Below, piece by piece: positions 35,116-44,007 of a stretch of DNA of 64,000 nt; the stretch's first letter is position 1; every line of letters starts with the position of its first letter. Where the stretch lies: positions 1-64,000 of the forward strand of contig NZ_VKAB01000048.1 in NCBI RefSeq assembly GCF_009769385.1. Direction: 5' to 3'. Source of the DNA: Saccharothrix deserti. Lineage in GTDB: Bacteria > Actinomycetota > Actinomycetes > Mycobacteriales > Pseudonocardiaceae. The position numbers and the translations under genes are program-made. The notes below the pieces were generated by a model, which searched no databases, was not told the origin of the DNA, and saw only the letters and a program-made list of their open reading frames with translations.

Positions 35116-38100
35116 ATGTCGCTTCGAACGCGACCAGCGCGTCCTCGACGTTTCACCCGATGGTCCGTACTGGCGACGGCGGTGCTCGCCGTGGTCGGGG
35201 CGCAGTCGGGGATCGCGGCGCCGTCGGCCGCCGCCCAGGTAGCCCCCGCAGCGTCCACCAACCTCGACGGGTTCAGCGCCGGTACCGGCGCGCTCGCGTC
35301 CGTGGACCTGGCCGGATCGTGGAGCTTCACGCCCTCCGGGCGGGCGGCGACCTCGATCACCGTGCCCGGTGGCGGCTGGTACAAGCAGGGCTTCACCGAC
35401 GTGAACGAGGCGACGTACTCGCGAACCGTGACCGTGCCGAACACGGGGCAGCCGCAGTCGGTGTGGATCGAGTTCGGCGCGGTGAACCATCAGGCGACGC
35501 TGTCGGTGGACGGGCGGGTGGTCGGCACCCAGACCACCTCCTTCACGCCGTCGAACTTCGACATCTCCGCCTTCGCCGCCCCCGGCACCACCCACACGAT
35601 CAGCGTGAACGTGAAGGGCCGCTACGCCCTGATGAATGGGAACAAGACCACGGTTCCCGACGCCGCCGATTGGTCCGAGGCGGTCCCCCAGGGCATCTAC
35701 CGCTCGGCATTCATGCGCGTGTACCCGGCGGTGTACGTCAGCGACGCGTTCGTGCGCACCTCCGTGGCCAACCAGACCCTCACCTACGACGTGTCCGTGA
35801 CGAACACCTCCGGCAGCTCGCGGTCGGTGACGCTGACCGGCGCGCTCGCCCCGGACAACAGCGCGTCGTTCAACTACCCGGCGCTGCCCAGCCGCACGGT
35901 CACCGTGGCCGCCCGCTCGACCGCCAAGGTGACGGTCGGCCCGGTGGCGTGGAACCTCGGCTCCGCCTCGTACTGGTGGCCGAACGTGCCCTACCGCGCC
36001 GGGTACCGCGCCCAGCTGCACCGGCTGTCGGTGCACGCATCCACCGACGACGGCCGCACCAGCGACGCCACGTACCGGTTCGGGTTCCGGGACACCATCC
36101 AGAACGGCGAGTACTACTACGTCAACGGCGTGCGCGTGAACTTCCGCGGTGACAGCCTGCAGGGCGCGGACTACGACCGGATCGACAACGGCGGCAAGGG
36201 CGACGCCTATGACACGCTGCCCGGCTTCCTCCCGCCGTCCACGGGCAACGGCGGCTGGCCGAAGGCGGTCGACAACTACCAGCGGCTCAACTACAACGTG
36301 GTCCGCTTCCACCAGGAGCCGGCCAGCCCGTACATGATCGACGTGGCCGACGAGATGGGCCTGATGGTCATCGACGAGACCGCGATCCGCGGTACCTGCA
36401 GCTGCCAGGACTTCGTCGCCGGGCACGACAACATGGTCAACCACGCCCGCGCGCTGACCCTGCGCGACCGCAACCACCCCTCGATCATCCGCTGGAGCCA
36501 GTCCAACGAGACGGACATCAGCACCTTCGACTCCGAGCAGTTCCAAAAGGACCTGTACGCGGCGATGAACGGCAACGACGGCACCCGGCCGATCAGCGTC
36601 GACACCGCCTGGAACACCAACCCGTACCCCACCATGCTGAACGGCAACTTCGCCGTCTTCCGGCACTACATCGACGACATCGGCAAGTACGGCGAGGCGG
36701 TCGCCCCCCTGGCCGGCCGACCCGACGGTGAGGGCGAGTACGTCTGGAACAAGTCCAACACCAAGCAGGGCTTCGAGTGGTTCGCCACCGCGACGATCGC
36801 CAAGCGCGCCAAGGACGCCGCCGACCTGCGGCCCTACACCCTGCTGTCCGGCTGGGCGAGCTTCGTGCCCGGCGTGCGGTCGACGGACTTCGTCCCCGAG
36901 GAGGGCGGCAACCCCGTCTACGGCGAGGACAACCTGCCCGACCCGTGGGCCAACCCGCAGATCCAACGCATCCAGGCCGCGTTCAACCCGGTCGCTGCGG
37001 TCGACCTGCCCTACTGGTCGGCGTCCGGCATCTCGGACTCGAACGGCTCCTTCCCGCTCGAGCACGCGGTCGACACCTACCAGCACGGCAGCACGATCAC
37101 CCGCGACATCACCGTGTTCAACGACGACCTGACCAACACCTCGGTCGGGTTCTCCTGGACCGCGCGGCTGGACCGGCCCGACGGCCCGGTGGTCGCCTCC
37201 GGCAACGAGAACCTCACCGTGCCGCTGGGCTCCCGCGTCACCCGGCCGGTCACGTTCACCGCACCGACCAGCGGCACCCGGGTGTACCTCGTGCTGACGA
37301 CCACGAAGTCGGGCAGCACGGTGTTCACCGACTCCGTCGAGTACCTCAAACTGGGCATCCCCACGTCCACCGTGGACGACGCCGCGTCCACCGTGTCCTA
37401 CACGGGGACATGGGGGCACGCCACCAGTGAGACCGGCCCGTACGCCGGCACCAACTCCTACAGCGATGTCACGGGCGACACCGCGACGCTGAACTTCGTC
37501 GGCACCGGCGTCACGCTGCGCGCGGTGACCGCGCCCAGCCACGGCATCGCCGCCGTCTCCATCGACGGCGGGCCCGAAACGATGGTCGACCAGTACTCGG
37601 CCGTGCGGACCGGCGACGCCCCGGTGTGGACCAGCCCCCGACTGGCCTCCGGCTCGCACACGATCCGGGTACGCGTCACCGGCACCCAGCGACCCGCCGC
37701 CGGCGACAACTGGGTCACCGTGGACCGGCTCGAGATCACCAACACGCCCGTGGCCGGCACGAACTACCGCATCGTCAACCGCAACAGCGGCAAGCCGCTG
37801 GCGGTCTCGGGCGGGTCGGCGGACGGCGCGCTGGTCGTCCAGCAGACCGGTGGCGCGCCCTGGACCGTCGCCTCCGGGCCCGGCGGGACCTACGTGCTGA
37901 CCTACACCGCCAGTGGCAAGGTGCTCGACGTGCCCGGCCACAGCTCGACGACCGGCGTGCAACTGACGCAGTGGAGCACTACCGGCGGCGCCAACCAGCA
38001 GTGGTACCTGCGCCCGAACAGTGACGGGTACTTCACCATCGTCAGCCGCGAGAACGGGCTGGCGGCGGACGTGAACGCCTGGTCGACCGACGACGGCGCG

Positions 38101-38163
38101 AAGGTCGTGCAGTGGACCGCCACCGGGGCCGCCAACCAGCAGTGGCAACTGATCCCCGCGTGA
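35116..38163 (+). CDS. Secreted GH2-family glycoside hydrolase with CBM and ricin-type lectin domain
   Basis: A 1015-residue secreted enzyme. The signal peptide is VLATAVLAVVGAQSGIAAPS. GH2 jelly-roll and Ig-like domains follow (about 50-320; SVWIEFGAVNHQATLSVDGR). The barrel starts near 330 (FGFRDTIQNGEYYYVNGVRV); the probable acid/base is Glu465 in SQSNETD, and EGEYVWNKS resembles the nucleophile region. After that come Ig-like domains, a galactose-binding-like module (about 760-870) and a C-terminal beta-trefoil with QQW repeats (TGGANQQWYL, ATGAANQQWQLIPA). ATG 35116 has GGGAG upstream. The substrate within GH2 is not determined. Two LacI-type operators precede it and a strong terminator follows. 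Confidence 0.9.
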   Translation: MSLRTRPARPRRFTRWSVLATAVLAVVGAQSGIAAPSAAAQVAPAASTNLDGFSAGTGALASVDLAGSWSFTPSGRAATSITVPGGGWYKQGFTDVNEATYSRTVTVPNTGQPQSVWIEFGAVNHQATLSVDGRVVGTQTTSFTPSNFDISAFAAPGTTHTISVNVKGRYALMNGNKTTVPDAADWSEAVPQGIYRSAFMRVYPAVYVSDAFVRTSVANQTLTYDVSVTNTSGSSRSVTLTGALAPDNSASFNYPALPSRTVTVAARSTAKVTVGPVAWNLGSASYWWPNVPYRAGYRAQLHRLSVHASTDDGRTSDATYRFGFRDTIQNGEYYYVNGVRVNFRGDSLQGADYDRIDNGGKGDAYDTLPGFLPPSTGNGGWPKAVDNYQRLNYNVVRFHQEPASPYMIDVADEMGLMVIDETAIRGTCSCQDFVAGHDNMVNHARALTLRDRNHPSIIRWSQSNETDISTFDSEQFQKDLYAAMNGNDGTRPISVDTAWNTNPYPTMLNGNFAVFRHYIDDIGKYGEAVAPLAGRPDGEGEYVWNKSNTKQGFEWFATATIAKRAKDAADLRPYTLLSGWASFVPGVRSTDFVPEEGGNPVYGEDNLPDPWANPQIQRIQAAFNPVAAVDLPYWSASGISDSNGSFPLEHAVDTYQHGSTITRDITVFNDDLTNTSVGFSWTARLDRPDGPVVASGNENLTVPLGSRVTRPVTFTAPTSGTRVYLVLTTTKSGSTVFTDSVEYLKLGIPTSTVDDAASTVSYTGTWGHATSETGPYAGTNSYSDVTGDTATLNFVGTGVTLRAVTAPSHGIAAVSIDGGPETMVDQYSAVRTGDAPVWTSPRLASGSHTIRVRVTGTQRPAAGDNWVTVDRLEITNTPVAGTNYRIVNRNSGKPLAVSGGSADGALVVQQTGGAPWTVASGPGGTYVLTYTASGKVLDVPGHSSTTGVQLTQWSTTGGANQQWYLRPNSDGYFTIVSRENGLAADVNAWSTDDGAKVVQWTATGAANQQWQLIPA

Positions 38164-38167
38164 TGAA

Positions 38168-38210
38168 CCTCCCGGCCCGGCGCACGCTCCCACCGCGCCG
38201 GGCCGGGAGG
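38168..38210. terminator. 16-bp perfect hairpin terminator of the GH2 gene
   Basis: CCTCCCGGCCCGGCGC (38168-38183) and its exact complement (38195-38210) flank an 11-base loop, four bases after the GH2 stop. Confidence 0.85.
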
Positions 38211-38239
38211 ACCCACACGGGAAGGCTGCCGGAGAGCTG

Positions 38240-38369
38240 ACGCAACCGATCACCGGTCAAGCAGGGATCACCCGACTCGACATCCACCGGCGGCAGCGGT
38301 CGGACGGCATCCTCAACGAGTACCAACACGCCACCTGACCTGCACGGACGGTATTTTCGGCAAGCACAC
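38240..38369 (+). mobile_element. IS-B right-end remnant
   Basis: The frame around 38265-38337 matches a transposase tail (GITRLDIHRRQR ... ILNEYQHAT). It is followed by TGACCTGCACGGACGGTATT and TTCGGCAAGCACA. The same end, with few changes, recurs at 49954 and 52625, so it marks the right terminus of a second IS family (IS-B). Confidence 0.65.
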
Positions 38370-38404
38370 TCCCGTTGCGACAGTGCCGGGCCACCTTCCG
38401 GGAC

Positions 38405-38815
38405 CTACAGGTCACCGTGCGCTACGACGTGAGCTGTCACAGCCTCCATGACGTACTCGGGCGCCCCGCGCCCGATGCCCTCCACCGATTCAGGCCACCA
38501 GGGCGGCACCGACTTGTCCATGATGTGGTTATAGACGCGGCAGTGCGCGCACCACTCCAGACCGTCCGCCCCGTTGACGTACCGCCGCGCCTTCTCCTGC
38601 AGCCACTGTGGCGCCTGGGCCAGCTTCGCCGGGTCCGCTCGCCGGTGTCGCACGTAGAACTGGTGCAGCGCCCGCACGCCGCAGTTCGGGTACGGGGCCT
38701 CGACCCTGATCGAAGGCTGATTCCACGCATGGCGGAACACCTCCGACCACTGCCGGCCCAACTCGCGGGGCACCACCCACCAAGCCCCGTCCACGATGTC
38801 GTCAGGCTTTGTCAT
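38405..38815 (-). CDS. Unrecognised 136-residue protein overlapping a toxin tip (probable immunity protein)
   Basis: I do not recognise the family. The protein is rich in aromatic residues (DGAWWVVPRELGRQW, PPWWPESVEGIG) and contains LEWCAHCRVYNHIMDK and a Cys-Gly pair at PYPNCGVRAL, which could bind metal. No signal peptide or membrane segment is visible. Its ATG (38815) overlaps the stop of the upstream toxin fragment as ATGA. That overlap is the normal layout of toxin-immunity pairs and matches the 8-base overlap at 4.43 kb, so an immunity role is inferred from position only. The frame is open throughout although the toxin is decayed. Confidence 0.65.
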   Translation of the reverse strand: MTKPDDIVDGAWWVVPRELGRQWSEVFRHAWNQPSIRVEAPYPNCGVRALHQFYVRHRRADPAKLAQAPQWLQEKARRYVNGADGLEWCAHCRVYNHIMDKSVPPWWPESVEGIGRGAPEYVMEAVTAHVVAHGDL

Positions 38816-39510
38816 CGTCTGCCCTCGATCCAGTTCTGCAGAGCGTTACCGGCCCCGAAGGGCGTGCCGTCCGCCACCGACTCCTCACTGCCGTGCTGCT
38901 CGTCACTCTCGAACCGGTTGTGCCGCAAGTAGTGGCGGGCGTGCCGCGGTTCGTGGGCGATTGCATTGGCGACCTCGGCATCACCGCCATACAAGGCGGC
39001 CGCACCGATCCGGATCACTTCACCGCCCTCCTCACCCCTGGTCACGCCCGCCGACCCGATCCCCTCGTCGAACACCACGCGGATCTGCTTGCCCGAGCCC
39101 CGTAGGTTGATGCCGTAGTGGTGGGCGATCGCCTCGACGTAGGCTTGGGGGTCGTACCTCGGGGACGTCTGGAGGGTGCGTTCGAACGGCCGCGTCGTTT
39201 CGGACGGTACGCCGTTTCACCGAGCGATCCGCAGTCCCACAAGCCTGCGGATCGCCCCATCCCACCGAAGACATCAGCGCGCTGGATTCCTCCCGCATAA
39301 CAGGAGTCCGTGAGCTGCGCTTGTGCAGGAGGCGAGGACAGCAGGCCTGAGGCGTTGCCGGCTTGATCGGGGCGGAACGGCTCGGCGGCAGAGCCTCCGC
39401 TGAGGATGACGCCCAGATCGATGACGGATGCGGTGTTGGCTGCGTCGATCAGGGCTTGGACGCCGGCAGAGATCGTGGGGCGAGGGCTTGGCGTGCCGCA
39501 GGGGTGAGTG
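38812..39510 (-). pseudogene. Polymorphic toxin C-terminus with HExxH-like motif, frameshifted and headless
   Basis: Three frames join into one ancestral product: NALTPAARQAL; then ISAGVQALIDAANTASVIDL, GVILSGGSAAEPF, GGIQRADVFGGMGRS; then, after a shift near 39200-39240, RTLQTSPRYDPQAYVEAIAH, HYGINLRGSGKQIRVVFDEG, VANAIAHEPRHARHYLRHNR, SVADGTPFGAGNALQNWIEG and RR-stop. The last about 100 residues look like a polymorphic-toxin tip; HEPRH fits a zinc-protease-like HExxH. The 5' part is cut by an IS-A end at 39519. No secretion or RHS region remains. Confidence 0.6.
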
Positions 39511-39518
39511 CGTTGGCC

Positions 39519-39552
39519 TGTGGGGTGCCAGAACTCTGCACTGGGGCGCTGA
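39519..39552 (+). mobile_element. Solo IS-A left end
   Basis: TGTGGGGTGCCAGAACTCTG followed by CACTGGGGCGCTGA is the left terminus seen at 45761, 48630 and 63371. No transposase follows. It joins the truncated toxin to the start region of an unrelated operon. Confidence 0.75.
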
Positions 39553-39573
39553 GCGTGCAGTGAGAGGAGCGTG

Positions 39574-40083
39574 ATGAGTTACTCCACCCCCTTCCGGCAC
39601 GAAGACGGCTTTTACCGCAAGAAGCGGAAAGAAGACACCTCGCTTGTCGCCCAAGCGCGGCAAGCGGCGGAGCAACTCCCCACACCACCCAAGGACGACA
39701 CCGTCGTCTCACGGCCGCAACGCCAAGAGGAGCAGACGGCTGCCGCCGCGCCGCCCGTGCTCGAACTTCTCCTGTACCACGAGGAAGAGCGAGCAGCGCG
39801 GGCCTCCGGCGACCTACGGCTCGCGTCCAGCGCACTCGTCGGGGTCGTCCGCGACCTCGACGTGTTGCCGGACAGTGCGGAAGACTACCTGCGCCAGACC
39901 GGCCGGGGCAGGTCACGGCAGCGCGTGCGGGAGGCCATGCCACATCTCGTGGCGATCTCCGCGATCGCCGCACTGCCCTTGGCGGAAGTAGGCGAGTTCC
40001 TCGACCTGCCACCCGACCGCGTCGACGCCGTGCTGGCCTCGTTAGCTCGGCACGGCGGCTTCGGGCGCGTTCGCCGTGGGTGA
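39574..40083 (+). CDS. Unrecognised protein, first gene of a two-gene operon
   Basis: A 169-residue soluble protein that I do not recognise. It opens MSYSTPFRHEDGFYRKKRKE, has a charged, Gln-rich and probably disordered stretch to about residue 60, and then a helical part (VLELLLYHEEERAARASGDL, AEDYLRQTGRGRSRQ, VSAIAALPLAEVGEFLDLPP-like). The segment LPLAEVGEFLDLPPDRVDAV has the rhythm of a helix-turn-helix. GAGAGGA precedes ATG 39574; GTG 39571 is an alternative. It overlaps the next gene by 8 bases. The IS-A end lies just upstream and may supply or have replaced its promoter. Confidence 0.65.
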   Translation: MSYSTPFRHEDGFYRKKRKEDTSLVAQARQAAEQLPTPPKDDTVVSRPQRQEEQTAAAAPPVLELLLYHEEERAARASGDLRLASSALVGVVRDLDVLPDSAEDYLRQTGRGRSRQRVREAMPHLVAISAIAALPLAEVGEFLDLPPDRVDAVLASLARHGGFGRVRRG

Positions 40084-40471
40084 GTCGGCGCTCAAGGAAG
40101 TCATCAAGACAGGGGTCGTCGCACTGGTCGCCGCCGCCCTGCAAATGGGCACCGACCACCTACTGACAGAACGCACCAAGCAGAGCCGGCGCAGCGCCGC
40201 ACTAGAAGCACACGCTGCGCTGCTCTCGGAGCTGTCCACGGCGAGCGCACTGTGGGAGGCACTCGCCTACGACGGAGAGCACGCTGTCATACGAACGCGG
40301 CTGGCAGTACGCATGTGTGCCGTACGGGTCGCGTCGATCCCGCTGGAGTGGCAGGACAAGTGGCACTACTGGGACTTGCTCGACGACCTTACCGCGGCGC
40401 TGGGCGAGGACACGCCGGATGGCCTTCGGGTTCAATTGCGGAGAATCACCGCGCTGAGTCCGCCCGCGTGA
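40076..40471 (+). CDS. Unrecognised protein with N-terminal membrane-type helix
   Basis: A 131-residue protein from GTG 40076, overlapping the preceding gene by 8 bases. The N-terminus (VIKTGVVALVAAALQMG) is a weak membrane segment, followed by a basic patch (LTERTKQSRRSAALEAHAAL) and an alpha-helical body ending LRVQLRRITALSPP. It could be a small membrane-attached cytoplasmic protein. I recognise no family. Tight coupling suggests it works with the preceding product. Confidence 0.6.
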   Translation: MGESALKEVIKTGVVALVAAALQMGTDHLLTERTKQSRRSAALEAHAALLSELSTASALWEALAYDGEHAVIRTRLAVRMCAVRVASIPLEWQDKWHYWDLLDDLTAALGEDTPDGLRVQLRRITALSPPA

Positions 40472-40689
40472 ACACTGGCAGACCGGTAGCCGATCAACGA
40501 CGCAGGCGGACTGGCCTCGGAGGGCTGCGTACGTCCCGATTTGCTGCCGACCGGGCGGACCACTCAGGCGAATAAGTGATGCGGAAAGAGCAGCCCTGAG
40601 GTGGGCAGGCAGCCTCGCGATCCCTCAACGTCCGCTCATACCGGTGTTCGCTGGTTGCTCCTGGGGGACGGTCTTGGGATGCTTCGCAC

Positions 40690-41187
40690 ATGTCCTCCCT
40701 CCCGGCGGCATCAGCCGAAGACGTCATCGATCAGCCGGCCCGGGACCAGTTCGAGGTGTTCCTCGACGAACACCGCGGTGCACTCGATCGCTGCTTGGAC
40801 GGGTTGACCGAGGAGCAGGCGCGCCGATCGTTGGTCCCCTCCCGGACCACGCTGTTGGGTCTGGTGAAGCATGCGACGTTCGTCGAGAAGGTCTGGTTCG
40901 ACGAAGCCGTCACGTGCCGGTCGCGCGCCGAGATCGGCATCCCCGCGACGCCCGACGAGTCGTTCATCCTCGATGACGGCGACACCATCGCCACCATTCG
41001 GCAAGCGCACCGCGAAGCATGCGAGGCGTCACGCCGCACGACGTCATCCATGGGGCTGGACGACGTGGTCCACGGCAACCGGCGCGGCCCGCTCCCGCTC
41101 CGCTGGGTGTACCTCCACGTGCTGCGCGAGCTCGCTCAACACTGTGGGCACGCAGACATCCTGCGCGAGCAACTCCTCGATGAGTAG
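40690..41187 (+). CDS. DinB/DUF664-family protein
   Basis: A 165-residue four-helix-bundle protein of the DinB/DUF664 group. It shows LDRCLDGLTEEQARRSLVPS, TLLGLVKHATFVEKVWFDEA with a metal-type His, and VYLHVLRELAQHCGHADILR, which holds the second His pair. Related proteins are metal-dependent thiol-transferases using mycothiol or bacillithiol. The first residues before DQFEVFLDEH may be extra. It stands alone. Confidence 0.85.
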   Translation: MSSLPAASAEDVIDQPARDQFEVFLDEHRGALDRCLDGLTEEQARRSLVPSRTTLLGLVKHATFVEKVWFDEAVTCRSRAEIGIPATPDESFILDDGDTIATIRQAHREACEASRRTTSSMGLDDVVHGNRRGPLPLRWVYLHVLRELAQHCGHADILREQLLDE

Positions 41188-41332
41188 GACTCCAGCGCCC
41201 CACACATGCCCATCAAGCCAGCGGCAGCAGGTGCCGATTCAAGCAGTCCGGAAGCCCGTGGTAGCCCCGGTGTACGAATACAGCGGAAACAGCCAGATCA
41301 GACCCGCCGGCGTGGTCACCTGCGTCGGGAAC

Positions 41333-41745
41333 CTACAGCTGTGTATCCGTTTCCGGTTCGCCCACACCTGTGCCGATCATCGCGGCGAACGGCTGGCCGA
41401 ACGGGTCGACGAGCGCGATGTATTGGGTGGACAACGGTGGTGTGAGGACGTTGAGGGCGATGATGTTGTGATCGCCGACCAGCTCGAACAGCGCGGTCAC
41501 GACCTTTCGGCTTGTCGCCTCGTCCGGAACGGTGTCGAAGCCCTCGACTCGGACCTGCAAGGTCCGCTGTCGGGCGGGACGGTGGCGACCGTGCGGGTGT
41601 GAGCCGGGATGTCGCTGCGATTCCGCGCGTTGGTGATGTCGGCGGACAGGCGCACGGCGACGGCTTCCAACGTGTAACCGGGTCCGTCTCCGACTTGGGC
41701 ACCTCGCACGACAGAGCTGTCCGTGATGGGCTGGAAGTTTGTCAC
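41333..41745 (-). pseudogene. Unrecognised gene with probable frameshift
   Basis: GTG 41745 (AAAGG upstream) opens MTNFQPITDSSVVRGAQVGD, GPGYTLEAVAVRLSADITNA. Near 41565 the coding frame seems to move to LQVRVEGFDTVPDEATSRKV, VTALFELVGDHNIIALNVLT, LVDPFGQPFAAMIGTGVGE. Codon use is similar in both parts and they join into about 135 residues. The family is not recognised. A sequencing slip is possible. Confidence 0.45.
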
Positions 41746-41769
41746 GGCAAGCCTTTCCTCACAGCGCAG

Positions 41770-41804
41770 CCGGACCGCCCGCACATCGGGTGCGGGCGGT
41801 CCGG
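41770..41804. terminator. 15-bp perfect hairpin terminator
   Basis: CCGGACCGCCCGCAC pairs exactly with GTGCGGGCGGTCCGG around a 5-base loop, 13 bases downstream of the minus-strand gene ending at 41817. Confidence 0.85.
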
Positions 41805-41816
41805 CGTGGGACGGGG

Positions 41817-42155
41817 TCAACGCCTGCCGGGTTCGATCGGAAGCCCGTGTCGTGCTCGTAGTTCCGCGCGTAGGTCGCCCAGGGCGCGCCCGTCGGAGGC
41901 CCTCTTCCAGGTCCGCCAGCCGCTGATGTTCTTGCCTCCGAGGGCGGTGATGGCTCCGGAGGGGTTGGCGTAGATCCGGCCGTCCGCGAGCAGTAGCGTG
42001 CCGTCGGGTTGGATGCGGGCGGTGTGTCGGGCACCGCGACCGGGGCGGTCCCAGAGGAACTCCTCGCCCGGCCGGGTCAGACCGGCGGTGAGCAGGTCGA
42101 CGAGGCCGCCGTTGCCGCCCCAGCCGTGCAAGAGTGGCGTGGGCGGTCGTGCCAC
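41817..42155 (-). CDS. RAMA-like domain protein (possible modified-DNA reader)
   Basis: A 112-residue frame from a GTG at 42155. The C-terminal half reads RIQPDGTLLLADGRIYANPS, GAITALGGKNISGWRTWKRA, which fits the RAMA domain ('G..Y.SPS.AA....G...NGW..W') found with restriction and DNA-modification proteins. No nuclease or methylase partner is visible here. The upstream end is uncertain and the gene may be truncated. It is followed by a strong terminator. Confidence 0.5.
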   Translation of the reverse strand: MARPPTPLLHGWGGNGGLVDLLTAGLTRPGEEFLWDRPGRGARHTARIQPDGTLLLADGRIYANPSGAITALGGKNISGWRTWKRASDGRALGDLRAELRARHGLPIEPGRR

Positions 42156-42275
42156 ACCTGTCTGGTGGGTGGCGACTTCGCTCAGCTCGGTGCAGGCTCG
42201 TGATCGCCGCTGCGGTCGGGGCCGACCGCATCCTCGACCCCGTCCGGGCCCCCGGGATCAATTGCGGGACGGCCT

Positions 42276-42740
42276 TCAGGCGGGGGGTGGGTTGTCGAGG
42301 AGCACCACTCCGTATCGGGCCAGGAGGTCGGTGTGCTCTGTGTCGCGACGCGCGTCGGCGGATCCTATCGACTGGAAGTAGCCCTCGATGGCCCCGGGAT
42401 TGTTGATGACCAGGACCTCGGCGGCCGTCGTGAGGGGTTGGAACGTATGGGGGACGAATCGAGGTCCGTAGACGTAGGCACCGGCCTCGGCGTCGTGCAC
42501 GTCGCACTCGTCGAGCGAGCTCGAACCCACCCAGAAGCGGACGCGGCCGGACAGGACCACCCAGCTCTCGTCCTCACGACTGTGGCTGTGCAGGGGTGGC
42601 GCGGCCTCGCGGCGCATGGTGAGGCGCACGACGCTGACCGCTCCGCTGGTCTCGACGGTCGACACAACCTGCTCGTTGACGTTGTCGTAGTAGCGGTAGA
42701 CCTTGCCGTCGCCTCGGTTCCGTACCAGGGCAATGCTCAT
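42276..42740 (-). CDS. Cupin-domain protein
   Basis: A 154-residue single-domain cupin. The first motif is PPLHSHSREDESWVVLSGRV with the metal-binding His-His-Glu pattern; the second is AGAYVYGPRFVPHTFQPL with the distal His. Small cupins are dioxygenases, isomerases or ligand sensors. I chose ATG 42740 (AAGGA upstream) over an in-frame ATG at 42779. No operon partner is evident; the substrate is unknown. Confidence 0.85.
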   Translation of the reverse strand: MSIALVRNRGDGKVYRYYDNVNEQVVSTVETSGAVSVVRLTMRREAAPPLHSHSREDESWVVLSGRVRFWVGSSSLDECDVHDAEAGAYVYGPRFVPHTFQPLTTAAEVLVINNPGAIEGYFQSIGSADARRDTEHTDLLARYGVVLLDNPPPA

Positions 42741-42779
42741 GTGAGGTCCTTCCCGGTCGCACACGAGGGCGGCCTGCAC

Positions 42780-43169
42780 GTCGATTCCTACTGCGTGGTC
42801 ACCGAACGGCCGTCATCACGGCGCCGGTCCCTGTGATGACTCAGGCGGGCTGCTCCTGCGAGTTCTGCATCGAGGCGATTCGACGCTCGGCGTTGGCCTG
42901 TTGAGGCAGCGGGTGGCACGGTCACGGCCGGCATGTGCCCTCCTCCCGACGCGCGGCCGCCGCATCGGCGACCGTCTCATCGCCGGTTCGTTGAAAATTC
43001 AACCAGTCAGGTCCGTTGATCGCAACCGCAGACAGGCCCCCAGGGGCGGGGTTCAGTTCGCCCTTGCCGCGGACGAACCCGGTTCCTCGGGGCAGGTGTC
43101 CGACGAGACCGCATGCCATGAGAGAGCCACACCCGGACTGGTGAGCAGCCGATGCGAGCGAGCGTCCCG
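42780..43169. other. Intergenic stretch with a gene-end scrap
   Basis: The minus strand near 42838-42910 encodes RIASMQNSQEQPA then stop, the end of an unidentified upstream gene. The rest is degraded sequence following the MFS pseudogene. Nothing else is recognised. Confidence 0.35.
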
Positions 43170-43935
43170 CCGGGCAACCTGGACCGGAGTCCGGCCAGAC
43201 CACCGACGCTGCGCCAAGTCTCCATGCAGCCGACGAGCGCGCGGTTGGCTTCGACGCCGTGGGCTGAGTGCGCCCGGGGGCCGGCTGCGTCGGCAGCTTG
43301 GCGGGCGTTGGCGACGCCTGCCTGGGCGGCGTCGGCGGCTGCGCCGGGGACTCCGCCGAGCTGGGAGTCAATGGTGTCGCGGTAGCCGGCCGACAGGACC
43401 GCTCCGAGCAGAGCGACGCCGAGCGCGGTGCCGAACTCCCTGGTTACGTCGTTCAGCGCGGATGCGACGCCTTGGCGCTCGCGCGGCAGCGCGGTGGTGA
43501 TGGCCTCGGTGGACGGGGTCATCGACAGGCCCATGCCGAGTCCCATGGCCAGCATGCCGGGCAGCACCGAGAGGTACCCGCCGTCGACGGAGACGAACGC
43601 GGCCATGAGAGCCAGGCCGGCGCCGCCGAGGAAGATGCCGGACGCCATCGTCGAACGGCGACCGATGCGTGCTGCTACCCGCGGCGCGAGGCCGGAGGCG
43701 GACATCATCAGCAGCGCCATCGGCATCAGCGCCAGCGTGGAGCGCAGGCTGGACCAGCCGAGCACGGCCTGGAAGTAGGGAAAGAGCACCACGAAGATCC
43801 CGGCCTGCACGCCGAACACCGCCAGGAGCGAAACGGAGCCACTGCCCAGACCGCGATCAGGATCGCGCGACGTCGGCGTGGATCCTGGATGGTCGGGTCG
43901 GCGTCGCCCGCCTGTGAAGACAGGTTCGTGCTCAT
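43170..43935 (-). pseudogene. DHA2-type MFS drug transporter, internally deleted
   Basis: ATG 43935 opens MSTNLSSQAGDADPTIQDPR, RRRAILIAVWA, the N-terminus and start of helix 1. It then jumps, out of frame, to VSLLAVFGVQAGIFVVLFPY, FQAVLGWSSLRSTLALMPMA, GLGMGLSMTPSTEAITTALP and ERQGVASALNDVTREFGTAL, which are helices 8-13 of a 14-helix EmrB/QacA-type exporter. About 250 residues are missing at the junction and the C-terminus decays after about 43210. Confidence 0.8.
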
Positions 43936-44007
43936 TGGGTTTCCTTCGAGCGGGCAGAGGGCATCGGCGCCGGAGCGGGAGTCCGGCGCTGGTGGCGGAT
44001 GGGGTGG

